This document shows positions 1-6,030 of a DNA stretch of 6,269 nucleotides, in pieces. Below the pieces are notes generated by a model. That model made no database searches and was not told where the DNA came from. It saw only the letters and a program-made list of their open reading frames with translations. The position numbers and the translations under genes were made by a program. Source of the stretch: Candidatus Cloacimonadota bacterium. GTDB lineage: Bacteria; Cloacimonadota; Cloacimonadia; Cloacimonadales; JAOZMQ01. Location: the NCBI GenBank assembly GCA_029934195.1, contig JAOZMQ010000189.1, positions 1 to 6,269 on the forward strand, read 5' to 3'. Positions within the stretch are counted from its first letter, which is position 1. Each line of letters begins with the position of its first letter.

Positions 1-728
1 GGTTTCATGCTATTCCATAACACTGGTGTAAGGAAAAAAACAAAAATATTAGCTATTGAAATCAAGGATATTACAATAACCGATAACTTACTTTTGTATA
101 AATACAAAATTAATAACAAAATAAATATTATAAAAAACGGATAATGAAAAGCAGTTACTACACTAAAAATTGGGCTAATAATAACAGATAGGTAAAAATA
201 AGGCAATCCAGCTACTGCAAGCATAAAAAAAGTTGCAAACCAAAATACTAATGTTGTACCTAAATCCGGCTCAAATAATATCAATAAAATTGGAGGTAAA
301 ATTCCAATCATTGATCTCAGTAATATTGAGTATTCACTAAGATGTGGCTTTGTAATGATCTTTGCGACAAACAAAATGGTGAAAATCTTTGCAAATTCCG
401 ATGGCTGGATGTTAGAAAATCCCAAATTAAGCCACCTATGAGACCCATTTATAGCTGGTGCTAATAAAACTAATCCCAATAAAACCAAAGTTACACCATA
501 TAGTGGAATAATGAACAAATCAAAAATTCGATACGGAATCTTTAATAAAATTATATTTGCAATTAAAGTAATTCCAATCCAAAGTAACTGCTTAATATAA
601 TAATTTTTACTGTGAAGTTCTTCACCTATTTTTGAAGTGGAGGCTGTATAGATAGCGATTACTCCACAACAGATTAATACAAACCAAATAATAAATAAGT
701 ACCAATCAAATCTTTTAAAGTTCAGCAT
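1..728 (-). CDS. rodA: RodA, SEDS-family peptidoglycan glycosyltransferase (N-terminal part, cut by window edge)
   Basis: RodA polymerises lipid II into glycan strands in the cytoplasmic membrane, paired with PBP2. The fragment begins MLNFKRFDWYLF and gives 242 codons of a protein usually about 370-420 residues long; the 3' end lies beyond position 1. Visible SEDS signatures are GSHRWL (residues 95-100), QPSE (108-111) and EPDLGT (153-158); relatives often have QPDLGT. At least six hydrophobic segments are present. The catalytic aspartate of the large extracellular loop (D262 in E. coli RodA) should lie in the missing part, so activity cannot be judged. The ATG at 726-728 is preceded by a modest AGGA (739-742), ten bases upstream. 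The gene starts 23 nt after the mrdA stop, so the two are almost certainly co-transcribed. FtsW is the paralogue to exclude; the mrdA neighbour favours RodA. Confidence 0.95.
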   Translation of the reverse strand, partial: MLNFKRFDWYLFIIWFVLICCGVIAIYTASTSKIGEELHSKNYYIKQLLWIGITLIANIILLKIPYRIFDLFIIPLYGVTLVLLGLVLLAPAINGSHRWLNLGFSNIQPSEFAKIFTILFVAKIITKPHLSEYSILLRSMIGILPPILLILFEPDLGTTLVFWFATFFMLAVAGLPYFYLSVIISPIFSVVTAFHYPFFIIFILLLILYLYKSKLSVIVISLISIANIFVFFLTPVLWNSMK

Positions 729-751
729 AATTAATACGTCCTAACAATTTG

Positions 752-2521
752 TCAAGGGTTAGTTCTGATATTTTTGTGATAATAATCAATTATTTGAGCA
801 GCAATTGGTGCTGCTACACTTCCACCGTGTCCAGCGGTTTCAAAAAAAATGGTGAAAGCAATTTCTGGATTCTCCCATTTTGCATAACCGGCAAACCAAG
901 CATGGGTTAAATCTGACATATAATTTTCTGCAGAACCGGTTTTCCCAAAGACTTTTACATTTTTAACTTTTGCAGAATTTCCAGTTCCATATTTTCCTTG
1001 TACTGTGTTATAAAGAGCTTTCTGAATTATTTGCAAATTCTTTTCAGACACTGGAAGATGTCGGTCTGTATATTTTGCTTCATACATTTCTGTAGAATTT
1101 GCTGTAATTTTTTTTTCTAAAAGATGTGGTTGTTTCCATAAACCATCATTAGCAATTGCAGTATAATAAGCACAAATTTGTAAAGGAGTTGTTAGTATCT
1201 CTCCTTGTCCAATAGATAAATTGATTTTCTGTCCTATAATAGAAGTATATTTCCCATAATGTGATTTATACCAAGCTCTATCAGGAAAAAATCCATTTCT
1301 TTCTCCAAATAAATCAATTCCAGTTTTAGAATCTAAAAAGTTCAGATGATTAAAACTATAAATATCTTCAAGAGAATATTGAACACTCAGATTATAAAAA
1401 TAAACATCACAAGAATACTTCAAAGCATCAACTACATTTAATCTCCCATGTCCTGTACGAAGCCAGCAATGAAAATGACTATTTCCAATGTGAAATTCAC
1501 CTGTACAGGCATCAAGTTTGGTCTGTTCATTTACTAATTTCATTTCGAGACCTAAAGTCGCAACAATTGGTTTATATACTGAGCCCGGCGGATAAGTACC
1601 TTGAATAACTCGATCTAAGAGCGGTTTATTTTCATTATTTATTAACTCATTCCAAGTTTTTGAGGAGATCTTATCAAGGAAAATATTTTGATCATATTCA
1701 GGAAAACTTATATAGCTAAGAATCCCTCCAGATTTGACATCCATCACAATTATTGCTGCTTTAGAATTCTCTGGAATAATATCTCTAATATAGTTTTGAA
1801 GTTCAACATCTATTGTCGTTATCAAATTACTTCCGTTTTGTGGTTTCTTCTCTAAATTATATTTGAATAACTTAAGGTTTTTACCAACAGCATTAACTTG
1901 AATAATCTTATGACCTGCTTTTCCCCTTAAAGAACTTTCATAGTATTTTTCTAACCCACTTTTCCCGATTACATCATTAAGAATGTAGCCATCATTTTTT
2001 AAAAGTTTATATTCTTTTTCATTGATTTTTCCTACATAACCTGTGATATGATTTGGAAAAGAATATTCTCTTCCACTGCCGGGTTTAAATAACAAACTGG
2101 GATAATAGTTTAAGTATTCAGATGTTTTTACATATTCCTCAAAACTCACATTGTGTAATAAAAGAACCTCTCTAAAAGTCCTAAATCTGTTATCATTAAT
2201 AGTTTTACGGATAATTGTTTCTTCAATATGGAATGATTTCTGTATAAAATCTATTGTTTTGTCTTTATTTTTTAGCTGTGCTGGAATAAAGTATAAATCT
2301 AAAGATGGTTTATTTATAGCAATTTTGCGATATTTTCTATCAAAAATTTCACCACGAACAGGAGGGATTCTTTTGATTCGAACATAATTTTTTTCTGCAA
2401 TTTCTCGGAAAGAATCACCTTGAATAATCTGCAATTGATAGAGAGAGTATAGCATAAGAATAAACATTATTAATATACAGAATCTAAAAATATCAGTCAA
2501 CGTTAGCTTCTTAGATTTCAA
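752..2521 (-). CDS. mrdA: Penicillin-binding protein 2, elongation-specific D,D-transpeptidase
   Basis: This class B PBP crosslinks new peptidoglycan in the side wall as partner of RodA. The 589-residue protein is slightly shorter than E. coli PBP2 (633). In order it has a membrane anchor (about 10-28), the dimerisation/pedestal region opening with RGEIFDR (56-62), and a transpeptidase domain from about 230. Active-site motifs are complete: S314-V-Y-K317 with the acylated serine, S370-C-D372 (Asp in the third place is usual in PBP2) and K527-T-G-S530. SIGQGE (436-441) and HAWFAGY (540-546) are further family signatures. The start is TTG (2519-2521), inside the end of mreD (11-nt overlap). An in-frame TGA at 2531-2533 excludes a start further upstream. 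No good Shine-Dalgarno site precedes it, only a weak GAGA, so translation probably depends on coupling to mreD. rodA follows after 23 nt. Confidence 0.96.
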   Translation of the reverse strand: MKSKKLTLTDIFRFCILIMFILMLYSLYQLQIIQGDSFREIAEKNYVRIKRIPPVRGEIFDRKYRKIAINKPSLDLYFIPAQLKNKDKTIDFIQKSFHIEETIIRKTINDNRFRTFREVLLLHNVSFEEYVKTSEYLNYYPSLLFKPGSGREYSFPNHITGYVGKINEKEYKLLKNDGYILNDVIGKSGLEKYYESSLRGKAGHKIIQVNAVGKNLKLFKYNLEKKPQNGSNLITTIDVELQNYIRDIIPENSKAAIIVMDVKSGGILSYISFPEYDQNIFLDKISSKTWNELINNENKPLLDRVIQGTYPPGSVYKPIVATLGLEMKLVNEQTKLDACTGEFHIGNSHFHCWLRTGHGRLNVVDALKYSCDVYFYNLSVQYSLEDIYSFNHLNFLDSKTGIDLFGERNGFFPDRAWYKSHYGKYTSIIGQKINLSIGQGEILTTPLQICAYYTAIANDGLWKQPHLLEKKITANSTEMYEAKYTDRHLPVSEKNLQIIQKALYNTVQGKYGTGNSAKVKNVKVFGKTGSAENYMSDLTHAWFAGYAKWENPEIAFTIFFETAGHGGSVAAPIAAQIIDYYHKNIRTNP

Positions 2522-2996
2522 TTTTAAGTCTCATTTTATCCATAATTAACAAAAAATATACTCCTAAAAAAGTAGAAATGAAATTATACAACAAAGATAA
2601 AAAATATTTCAGTATGGAAAATTCTTGTGAAGTATTGAATAAAAAGTTTGAAAGCAAAATTAGAAGAATATATCCAATATTAATACCCAAAAGCCCGGTT
2701 ATAACAACTAAAATTTTTTCTTTTTTAACAGAAGCGTGGTGGGCTTCAATTATAGTAGTAATTGTTAATAGTATGGCTGTATGGATTCCAAGAAGATTAG
2801 GATTAACTAAATCATAAGCAATTCCCATAAAAAAGATGATTGATAATGATGCCTTGTACGGCAATTCCATTCCCAGATATATTGAAAAAGAAATAAGAAC
2901 ATTTGGTATTATTCCAAAGATTGTAAAGTTTGGAGCAATAAATATTTGAAAAAAAAGTATAATAATTGCCCAAATTGAAAACTTGAATATTTTCAA
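2511..2996 (-). CDS. mreD: MreD, rod-shape-determining integral membrane protein
   Basis: MreD is the small polytopic partner of MreC in the elongasome; in several bacteria it modulates how MreC activates PBP2. The 161-residue product has the usual family length and is almost wholly hydrophobic, with about five or six segments (near 5-21, 26-42, 48-62, 68-86, 95-117 and 130-152). The IIPNVLI stretch (29-35) and GIAYDLVNPNLLG (58-70) match the conserved MreD pattern of a proline-containing first loop and a G...DL....LG block. The start codon is TTG (2994-2996). It is supported by GAGG at 3002-3005 with 5-nt spacing and by an in-frame TAA just upstream (3009-3011); the next internal Met is residue 43. 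Sequence similarity in this family is low, so the call also rests on its place between mreC and mrdA. Confidence 0.9.
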   Translation of the reverse strand: MKIFKFSIWAIIILFFQIFIAPNFTIFGIIPNVLISFSIYLGMELPYKASLSIIFFMGIAYDLVNPNLLGIHTAILLTITTIIEAHHASVKKEKILVVITGLLGINIGYILLILLSNFLFNTSQEFSILKYFLSLLYNFISTFLGVYFLLIMDKMRLKIEI

Positions 2997-3001
2997 ACTA
3001 A

Positions 3002-3005
3002 CCTC
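3002..3005 (-). promoter_or_regulatory. Shine-Dalgarno site fixing the TTG start of mreD
   Basis: GAGG on the minus strand, followed by TTAGT (5 nt) and TTG at 2994-2996. No ATG or GTG is in frame between the upstream stop and this TTG, so the site identifies the non-ATG start. It lies in the 15-nt gap after the CofE-like gene. Confidence 0.75.
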
Positions 3006-3011
3006 GAATTA

Positions 3012-3692
3012 TTAGATTTTTCTTACAATACAAATTGGAGTCAATTCATCACCTTGACCTTGAGGATTATCTCTCATAACTTTTTCCATAAAGTCCTTGT
3101 CTATTCCACTACTTCCACCAATCATCCAACAACCTCCAATATCATTAATATCCATTACAGCTGCTTCAATATTCAATGAATCCTTTACTTTTTGTGCTTC
3201 TTTTGCAGGATTTAAAGGTCCTTTTAAAACACATTTATCATAAGGTGGAATTGGAGATGTAAAAGCAGCATCAATCAAAGCTGCTTGCATACCGGCAATT
3301 CTATAAAAATCTCCTTTCCGACCAAATAATTTACTGATTCCACCAACAATAGCTGCGAATAAAATTCTGAAAGAACCGACTTCATCAATTGCACATTGCA
3401 TACTTGACGGTGCTCTCAACCCAATTCCATATTTAACATTTGCGACAAATCTCCAAAGAAAGTTGGCAAGAAAACCAATTTTCAAATCTTTGATAGGGAC
3501 AGCTCTTCCTTGAGTAATTGCTAAAGGACTTTCACTGATAGTAATAATATCATTTTCTTGTAACAATCCTTTTGTAGCAGAAACTATAATATCAACAAGA
3601 TCATCATTTTTTGTTAAAATTTTTGTTTTTACTGGTATTCTGAGATATTTACTATTATTAACTTCAATAATCTTTTCTATTTTCTTGTTCAT
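3012..3692 (-). CDS. CofE-like protein (coenzyme F420-0:L-glutamate ligase family), role in this operon unknown
   Basis: I recognise this as a member of the CofE family, which in F420 producers attaches L-glutamate to F420-0 using GTP. Homologues also occur in bacteria without F420, where the substrate is unknown. The 226-residue protein shows the family's layout: TKILTKNDDLVDII (23-36), ISESPLAITQGR (52-63), YGIGLRAPSSMQCAIDEVG (88-106), an APPY-like SPIPPY (146-151), DINDIGG (181-187) and a conserved tail DNPQGQGDELTPI (208-220). I do not find the DTFGRPWR-type motif expected in canonical CofE; KGDFYR (126-131) may stand in its place. F420 ligase activity should therefore not be assumed. 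There is no signal peptide. ATG at 3690-3692 is chosen because GAGGAG sits 7 nt upstream; an in-frame TTG at 3711-3713 would add seven residues but has no such support. The gene overlaps mreC by 29 nt and is followed by mreD after 15 nt, so it is co-transcribed and probably translationally coupled. Confidence 0.8.
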   Translation of the reverse strand: MNKKIEKIIEVNNSKYLRIPVKTKILTKNDDLVDIIVSATKGLLQENDIITISESPLAITQGRAVPIKDLKIGFLANFLWRFVANVKYGIGLRAPSSMQCAIDEVGSFRILFAAIVGGISKLFGRKGDFYRIAGMQAALIDAAFTSPIPPYDKCVLKGPLNPAKEAQKVKDSLNIEAAVMDINDIGGCWMIGGSSGIDKDFMEKVMRDNPQGQGDELTPICIVRKI

Positions 3693-4455
3693 TATTTTTC
3701 TCCTCGTTCTCAAGTAAAATTATTACATTTTCTAAATTATTTATATCAACAAAACTTTTGATTTCAGCCTGAACATATATATCTTCAGGAGTATTGCATA
3801 TCTTAAGAACTTGTCCTACAGGAAAACCTGCCGGAAAGAGTGTGGATATATTTGAAGTAACAATCGTATCAGATTTTGCAATATCAGATTCTTTTGTAAT
3901 AATTGACATCAACATATTTCCATTAATATCAGTTTCTAAAACTCCTTGAACTCTACTTCTTTTATCCAAAACTCCAACTTTGCTGAGAGGATGATTTACA
4001 GGTAGAATCACAGAAAAATTCTGCCCAACTGAAATAATTTTTCCAACTATCCCTTGTTGACAAATCACAGCCATATTTTTTATAATTCCTTCATTTTTGC
4101 CTTTATTAATGATGAGATATCTTTTCTGAAATGTCCCTGAAAAGCCAGTAACATCAGCCCGAATAAAATGGGCTGTTTCATCAATGTAATCAATATTTGT
4201 TGAATAAAATTTTCTAATTTTTGTTTCTAAAATATTTTGTTTAATAAATAGATTTGCAAGATCTTCTTTTAGTTTATCATTTTCACTATTAGCTTTCAAA
4301 ATACTTTCTAATTTAGTAACAGTTGAGATAAAAGGTAAATATATCGTTTTGCTAAGAAAATCTACTTTTTTGAAACGAGTTTCAATTGACCCAATTGCCA
4401 AAAGAAGACAAATAAACATTAATATTATGAAAAATAGATTTTTCTGTGAAACCAA
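3664..4455 (-). CDS. mreC: MreC, rod-shape-determining protein
   Basis: MreC is a bitopic membrane protein whose periplasmic/extracellular beta domains bind and activate PBP2. The 263-residue product has a short cytoplasmic start, one membrane segment (about 7-23), a coiled-coil-like stretch (about 45-83, with ENDKLKEDLANLF) and the two beta domains. Family signatures are NKGKNEGIIKNMAVI (117-131), GIVGKI (135-140), SRVQGVLET (167-175) and TSNISTLFPAGFPVGQV (200-216), matching the usual 'G.FP.GIPVG.V' block. The protein ends in a short charged tail encoded where the CofE-like gene overlaps. The start is TTG (4453-4455), with GAGG 7 nt upstream (4463-4466). The next Met (13) would cut into the membrane segment. 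A 262-nt gap separates it from mreB, unlike the tight packing downstream. Confidence 0.95.
   Translation of the reverse strand: MVSQKNLFFIILMFICLLLAIGSIETRFKKVDFLSKTIYLPFISTVTKLESILKANSENDKLKEDLANLFIKQNILETKIRKFYSTNIDYIDETAHFIRADVTGFSGTFQKRYLIINKGKNEGIIKNMAVICQQGIVGKIISVGQNFSVILPVNHPLSKVGVLDKRSRVQGVLETDINGNMLMSIITKESDIAKSDTIVTSNISTLFPAGFPVGQVLKICNTPEDIYVQAEIKSFVDINNLENVIILLENEEKNNEQENRKDY
3700..3705 (-). promoter_or_regulatory. Strong Shine-Dalgarno site deciding the start of the CofE-like gene
   Basis: GAGGAG lies 7 nt (AAAAATA) before the ATG at 3690-3692. It sits inside the last codons of mreC, encoding part of its charged C-terminus. This supports the 226-residue product over the longer reading that begins with TTG at 3713. 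Confidence 0.8.
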
Positions 4456-4462
4456 ATTATTT

Positions 4463-4466
4463 CCTC
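4463..4466 (-). promoter_or_regulatory. Shine-Dalgarno site fixing the TTG start of mreC
   Basis: GAGG within AGAGGAA, then 7 nt (AAATAAT) to TTG at 4453-4455. The TTG start preserves the whole N-terminal membrane segment of MreC. Confidence 0.75.
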
Positions 4467-4512
4467 TTTATCCGCACGGAATTGCTATTGAACTCAAAAA
4501 TAACTTTTTTTG

Positions 4513-4542
4513 TTCATAAAATAAATCTTTAGATGTTGTTAA
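4513..4542 (-). promoter_or_regulatory. Weak sigma70-like promoter candidate ahead of mreC
   Basis: On the minus strand TTAACA (4542-4537, five of six matches to TTGACA) is followed after 18 nt by TATGAA (4518-4513, four of six matches to TATAAT). It would start transcription about 50 nt before the mreC TTG and could let mreC to rodA be expressed separately from mreB. In DNA this AT-rich such matches arise by chance, so this is only a candidate. Confidence 0.22.
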
Positions 4543-4705
4543 GTTAAGCATTAAATATTTGAGCAATATTTTAATATCTAATTTATATTTCTAAATGGAC
4601 AATCTCAAACAAACACAAATAATTAGATTCTTTACGAATCATTTTTTATCTTAATTAATTAAATAAGAGTAAAATGTATTTTTTGGGAACAAGATGCTTA
4701 ACTTA
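4540..4705 (-). repeat. Exact 12-nt inverted repeat framing a 166-nt segment of the mreB-mreC gap
   Basis: On the plus strand TAAGTTAAGCAT (4540-4551) is the exact reverse complement of ATGCTTAACTTA (4694-4705); 142 nt lie between the arms. In the mreB-mreC transcript the arms could form a perfect 12-bp stem starting 13 nt after the mreB stop codon. Nested inside is an exact 8-nt pair, ATCTAATT (4576-4583) with AATTAGAT (4621-4628), and a 5-bp hairpin, GATTC/GAATC (4626-4630 with 4636-4640), which competes with that inner pair. The arm nearer mreB also overlaps a local stem, CTTAT/ATAAG (4702-4706 with 4710-4714), so two alternative folds are possible. No U-tract follows any of these stems on the minus strand, so I do not call a terminator. 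It could be an RNA structure or the remnant of a small inverted-repeat element. Confidence 0.5.
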
Positions 4706-4717
4706 TGCCATAAGGTT

Positions 4718-5755
4718 TTAATCATCAATCTTTTTTAACAAAACTTGCTTATATTTAGTAATGTCATCTAAAATTTTTCCACTTCCTTTAACTACACAAG
4801 TTAGAGGTTCTGACATAACGTGAACTGGTAAATCAATAACATCTCGTAAACGACGATCTAATCCCTTAAGTAAGGCTCCTCCACCTGTAAGAATAACACC
4901 TCTTTCAGCAATATCAGCAGATAATTCTGGAGCTGTTTTTTCAAAAAGTCTTTTTACTGCATCAATCATAGAATCAATTGTTTCTTCAAGAGCTTCTCTA
5001 ATTTGTTCAGAAGTAATACTCACAGTAATAGGATATCCGGTAATGATATCTCGTCCTCTTACATCAATTTTTAGTTCTTCTTTTAAAGGATATGCGGACC
5101 CAATAGTTTTTTTTATTTCTTCGGCAGTTTGAATTCCAACAAAAATATTATTTTTCTTTTTCAAATAGTTGATAATAGCAAGATCCATATTATCTCCACC
5201 AATCCTAATGGAACTATGGACTACAATATGGAACAAAGAAATTACAGCTATCTCAGTTGTACCACCTCCGATATCCATTACAAGATTACCAAAAGCTTGT
5301 TCAATAGGAAGATTCGCACCAATAGCTGCTGCTACCGGTTCAGCAACAAGATGTACTTCTCTTGCACCGGCATGTAATGCACTGTCTCGAACTGCTCTTT
5401 TTTCTACCTCTGTGATACCTGAAGGGACACAAACAATAACTCTCGGTTTTAGCAATAACCTCTTCTTTTGTGCTCTGAGAATAAGATCTCTTAACATTAA
5501 CTCTGTCACCTGAAAATCTGCAATTACCCCATCTTTTAATGGTCTAATAACTCTAACTTCAACAGGATTTTTCCCAATCATTTTTTTTGCATTTTCACCA
5601 ACATCAATGATTTTTTTTGTATCATTTTTTAATGCAACAACAGAAGGCTCATCAATTACAATACCGATTCCTTTTTTGTAAACCAAAGTGTTGGCTGTCC
5701 CTAAATCGATTGCTATATCATTGGAAAACATTCCAAAAAAATTTTTAAAAAACAT
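4718..5755 (-). CDS. mreB: MreB, actin-like rod-shape-determining protein
   Basis: MreB forms ATP-dependent antiparallel double filaments on the cytoplasmic face of the membrane and orients the wall-synthesis machinery. The 345-residue product has normal family length. Nucleotide-binding elements are phosphate-1 DIAIDLGTANTLVY (13-26), phosphate-2 DIGGGTTE (161-168) and the adenosine motif LTGGGALLKGL (289-299). E139 in LVAEPVAAAIGA and D191 in IGGDNMDLAI correspond to the catalytic-region residues known from Caulobacter MreB. The first residues, MFFKNFFGMF, form a strongly hydrophobic/amphipathic stretch of the kind that anchors MreB of Gram-negative bacteria to the membrane. The ATG at 5753-5755 has GGAG five bases upstream (5761-5764). 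It is the first gene of the cluster; a 514-nt non-coding stretch lies upstream and a 262-nt structured gap downstream. DnaK/FtsA relatives are excluded by the length and motif set. Confidence 0.98.
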   Translation of the reverse strand: MFFKNFFGMFSNDIAIDLGTANTLVYKKGIGIVIDEPSVVALKNDTKKIIDVGENAKKMIGKNPVEVRVIRPLKDGVIADFQVTELMLRDLILRAQKKRLLLKPRVIVCVPSGITEVEKRAVRDSALHAGAREVHLVAEPVAAAIGANLPIEQAFGNLVMDIGGGTTEIAVISLFHIVVHSSIRIGGDNMDLAIINYLKKKNNIFVGIQTAEEIKKTIGSAYPLKEELKIDVRGRDIITGYPITVSITSEQIREALEETIDSMIDAVKRLFEKTAPELSADIAERGVILTGGGALLKGLDRRLRDVIDLPVHVMSEPLTCVVKGSGKILDDITKYKQVLLKKIDD

Positions 5756-5806
5756 CTGAACTCCAATAAAGGCATCTTAATTAAATAGTTTGCTTATAAA
5801 ATTTAC

Positions 5807-5837
5807 AGTATCATTTTATAGTATATAATTTCAGCAA
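5807..5837 (-). promoter_or_regulatory. Promoter-like AT-rich block upstream of mreB
   Basis: The minus strand carries TTGCTG (5837-5832), then overlapping -10-like hexamers TATACT (5825-5820), TATAAA (5820-5815) and GATACT (5812-5807). TATACT lacks a -35 partner at 16-18 nt, and TTGCTG to GATACT is 19 nt, longer than ideal. The short dyad TTATA-GTA-TATAA (5816-5828) lies across the block. It is the most promoter-like part of the mreB leader, about 50-80 nt before the start codon, but no single pair is convincing. Confidence 0.25.
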
Positions 5838-6000
5838 GCTTGACATTGATTTTGTCCGAAACTTTTACGCCTTAAAAAGGTTAAATTTATTTTATTATGA
5901 TTATTTCTTCCTAAAGAGAATTCTAAGAGAAATAAACATACACTTTACTTATTTTTTTTATTCAAAATTAGAGTGTCTAAAATCAGTCAAGTAAAATTAC

Positions 6001-6030
6001 TTATCTATGTAAAATTTTCATAAAAGATAA
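6001..6030. repeat. Imperfect 30-nt inverted repeat in the mreB upstream region
   Basis: TTATCT (6001-6006) and AGATAA (6025-6030) form the outer arms; ATG (6007-6009) with CAT (6019-6021) continues the pairing around AAAATTTT, with unpaired bases between. It could be an operator-like dyad or a weak RNA hairpin. An exact 8-nt direct repeat, GTAAAATT (5991-5998 and 6009-6016), overlaps it. In sequence of this composition both may be chance. Confidence 0.2.

Larger units (their letters stand above)
4456..4717 (-). other. 262-nt mreB-mreC intergenic gap without a gene
   Basis: No open frame longer than about 20 codons with a plausible ribosome site is present on either strand. The longest minus-strand candidate, 19 codons from ATG at 4642-4640, has only weak purines upstream. 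The stretch is very AT-rich, includes the palindrome TTAATTAATTAA (4651-4662), and holds the inverted repeats and promoter candidate listed separately. The genes from mreC onward are packed with gaps of 23 nt or less, so a gap of this size stands out. Confidence 0.7.

Noticed and set aside
2151..2387. 78-codon plus-strand open frame inside mrdA
   Set aside because: Antisense to the conserved N-terminal region of PBP2, with no ribosome site and no recognisable protein features; a shadow of the real gene.
2578..2817. 79-codon plus-strand open frame inside mreD
   Set aside because: Antisense to the MreD membrane segments; no ribosome site and no family resemblance.
3012..3713. 233-residue reading of the CofE-like gene starting at TTG 3711-3713
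   Set aside because: The extra seven residues (MRTRRKI) are translated from the ribosome-site region itself, and the ATG at 3690-3692 has a strong GAGGAG at 7 nt.
4583..4642. 19-codon minus-strand frame in the mreB-mreC gap
   Set aside because: No proper ribosome site, no hydrophobic or other recognisable pattern, and its length is expected by chance.
4702..4714. Intrinsic terminator just after mreB (CTTAT-GCC-ATAAG stem)
   Set aside because: Only five base pairs with a three-base loop, and no T-run follows on the minus strand; kept only as an alternative fold.
5129..5513. Two overlapping plus-strand open frames (82 and 114 codons) inside mreB
   Set aside because: Both lie opposite the most conserved MreB motifs; their openness follows from codon use on the mreB strand.
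5867..5881. CCTT-AAA-AAGG hairpin upstream of mreB as a terminator
   Set aside because: A four-base stem with no U-tract in the operon direction; there is no plus-strand gene for it to end.
5963..5990. Bacteroidota-type (TAATTTTG) or sigma70-type promoter with TTGACT at 5985-5990
   Set aside because: The TTGACT to TAATTT spacing is 14 nt and the TTG to TAnnTTTG spacing is also short; the Shine-Dalgarno sites argue against a Bacteroidota host.
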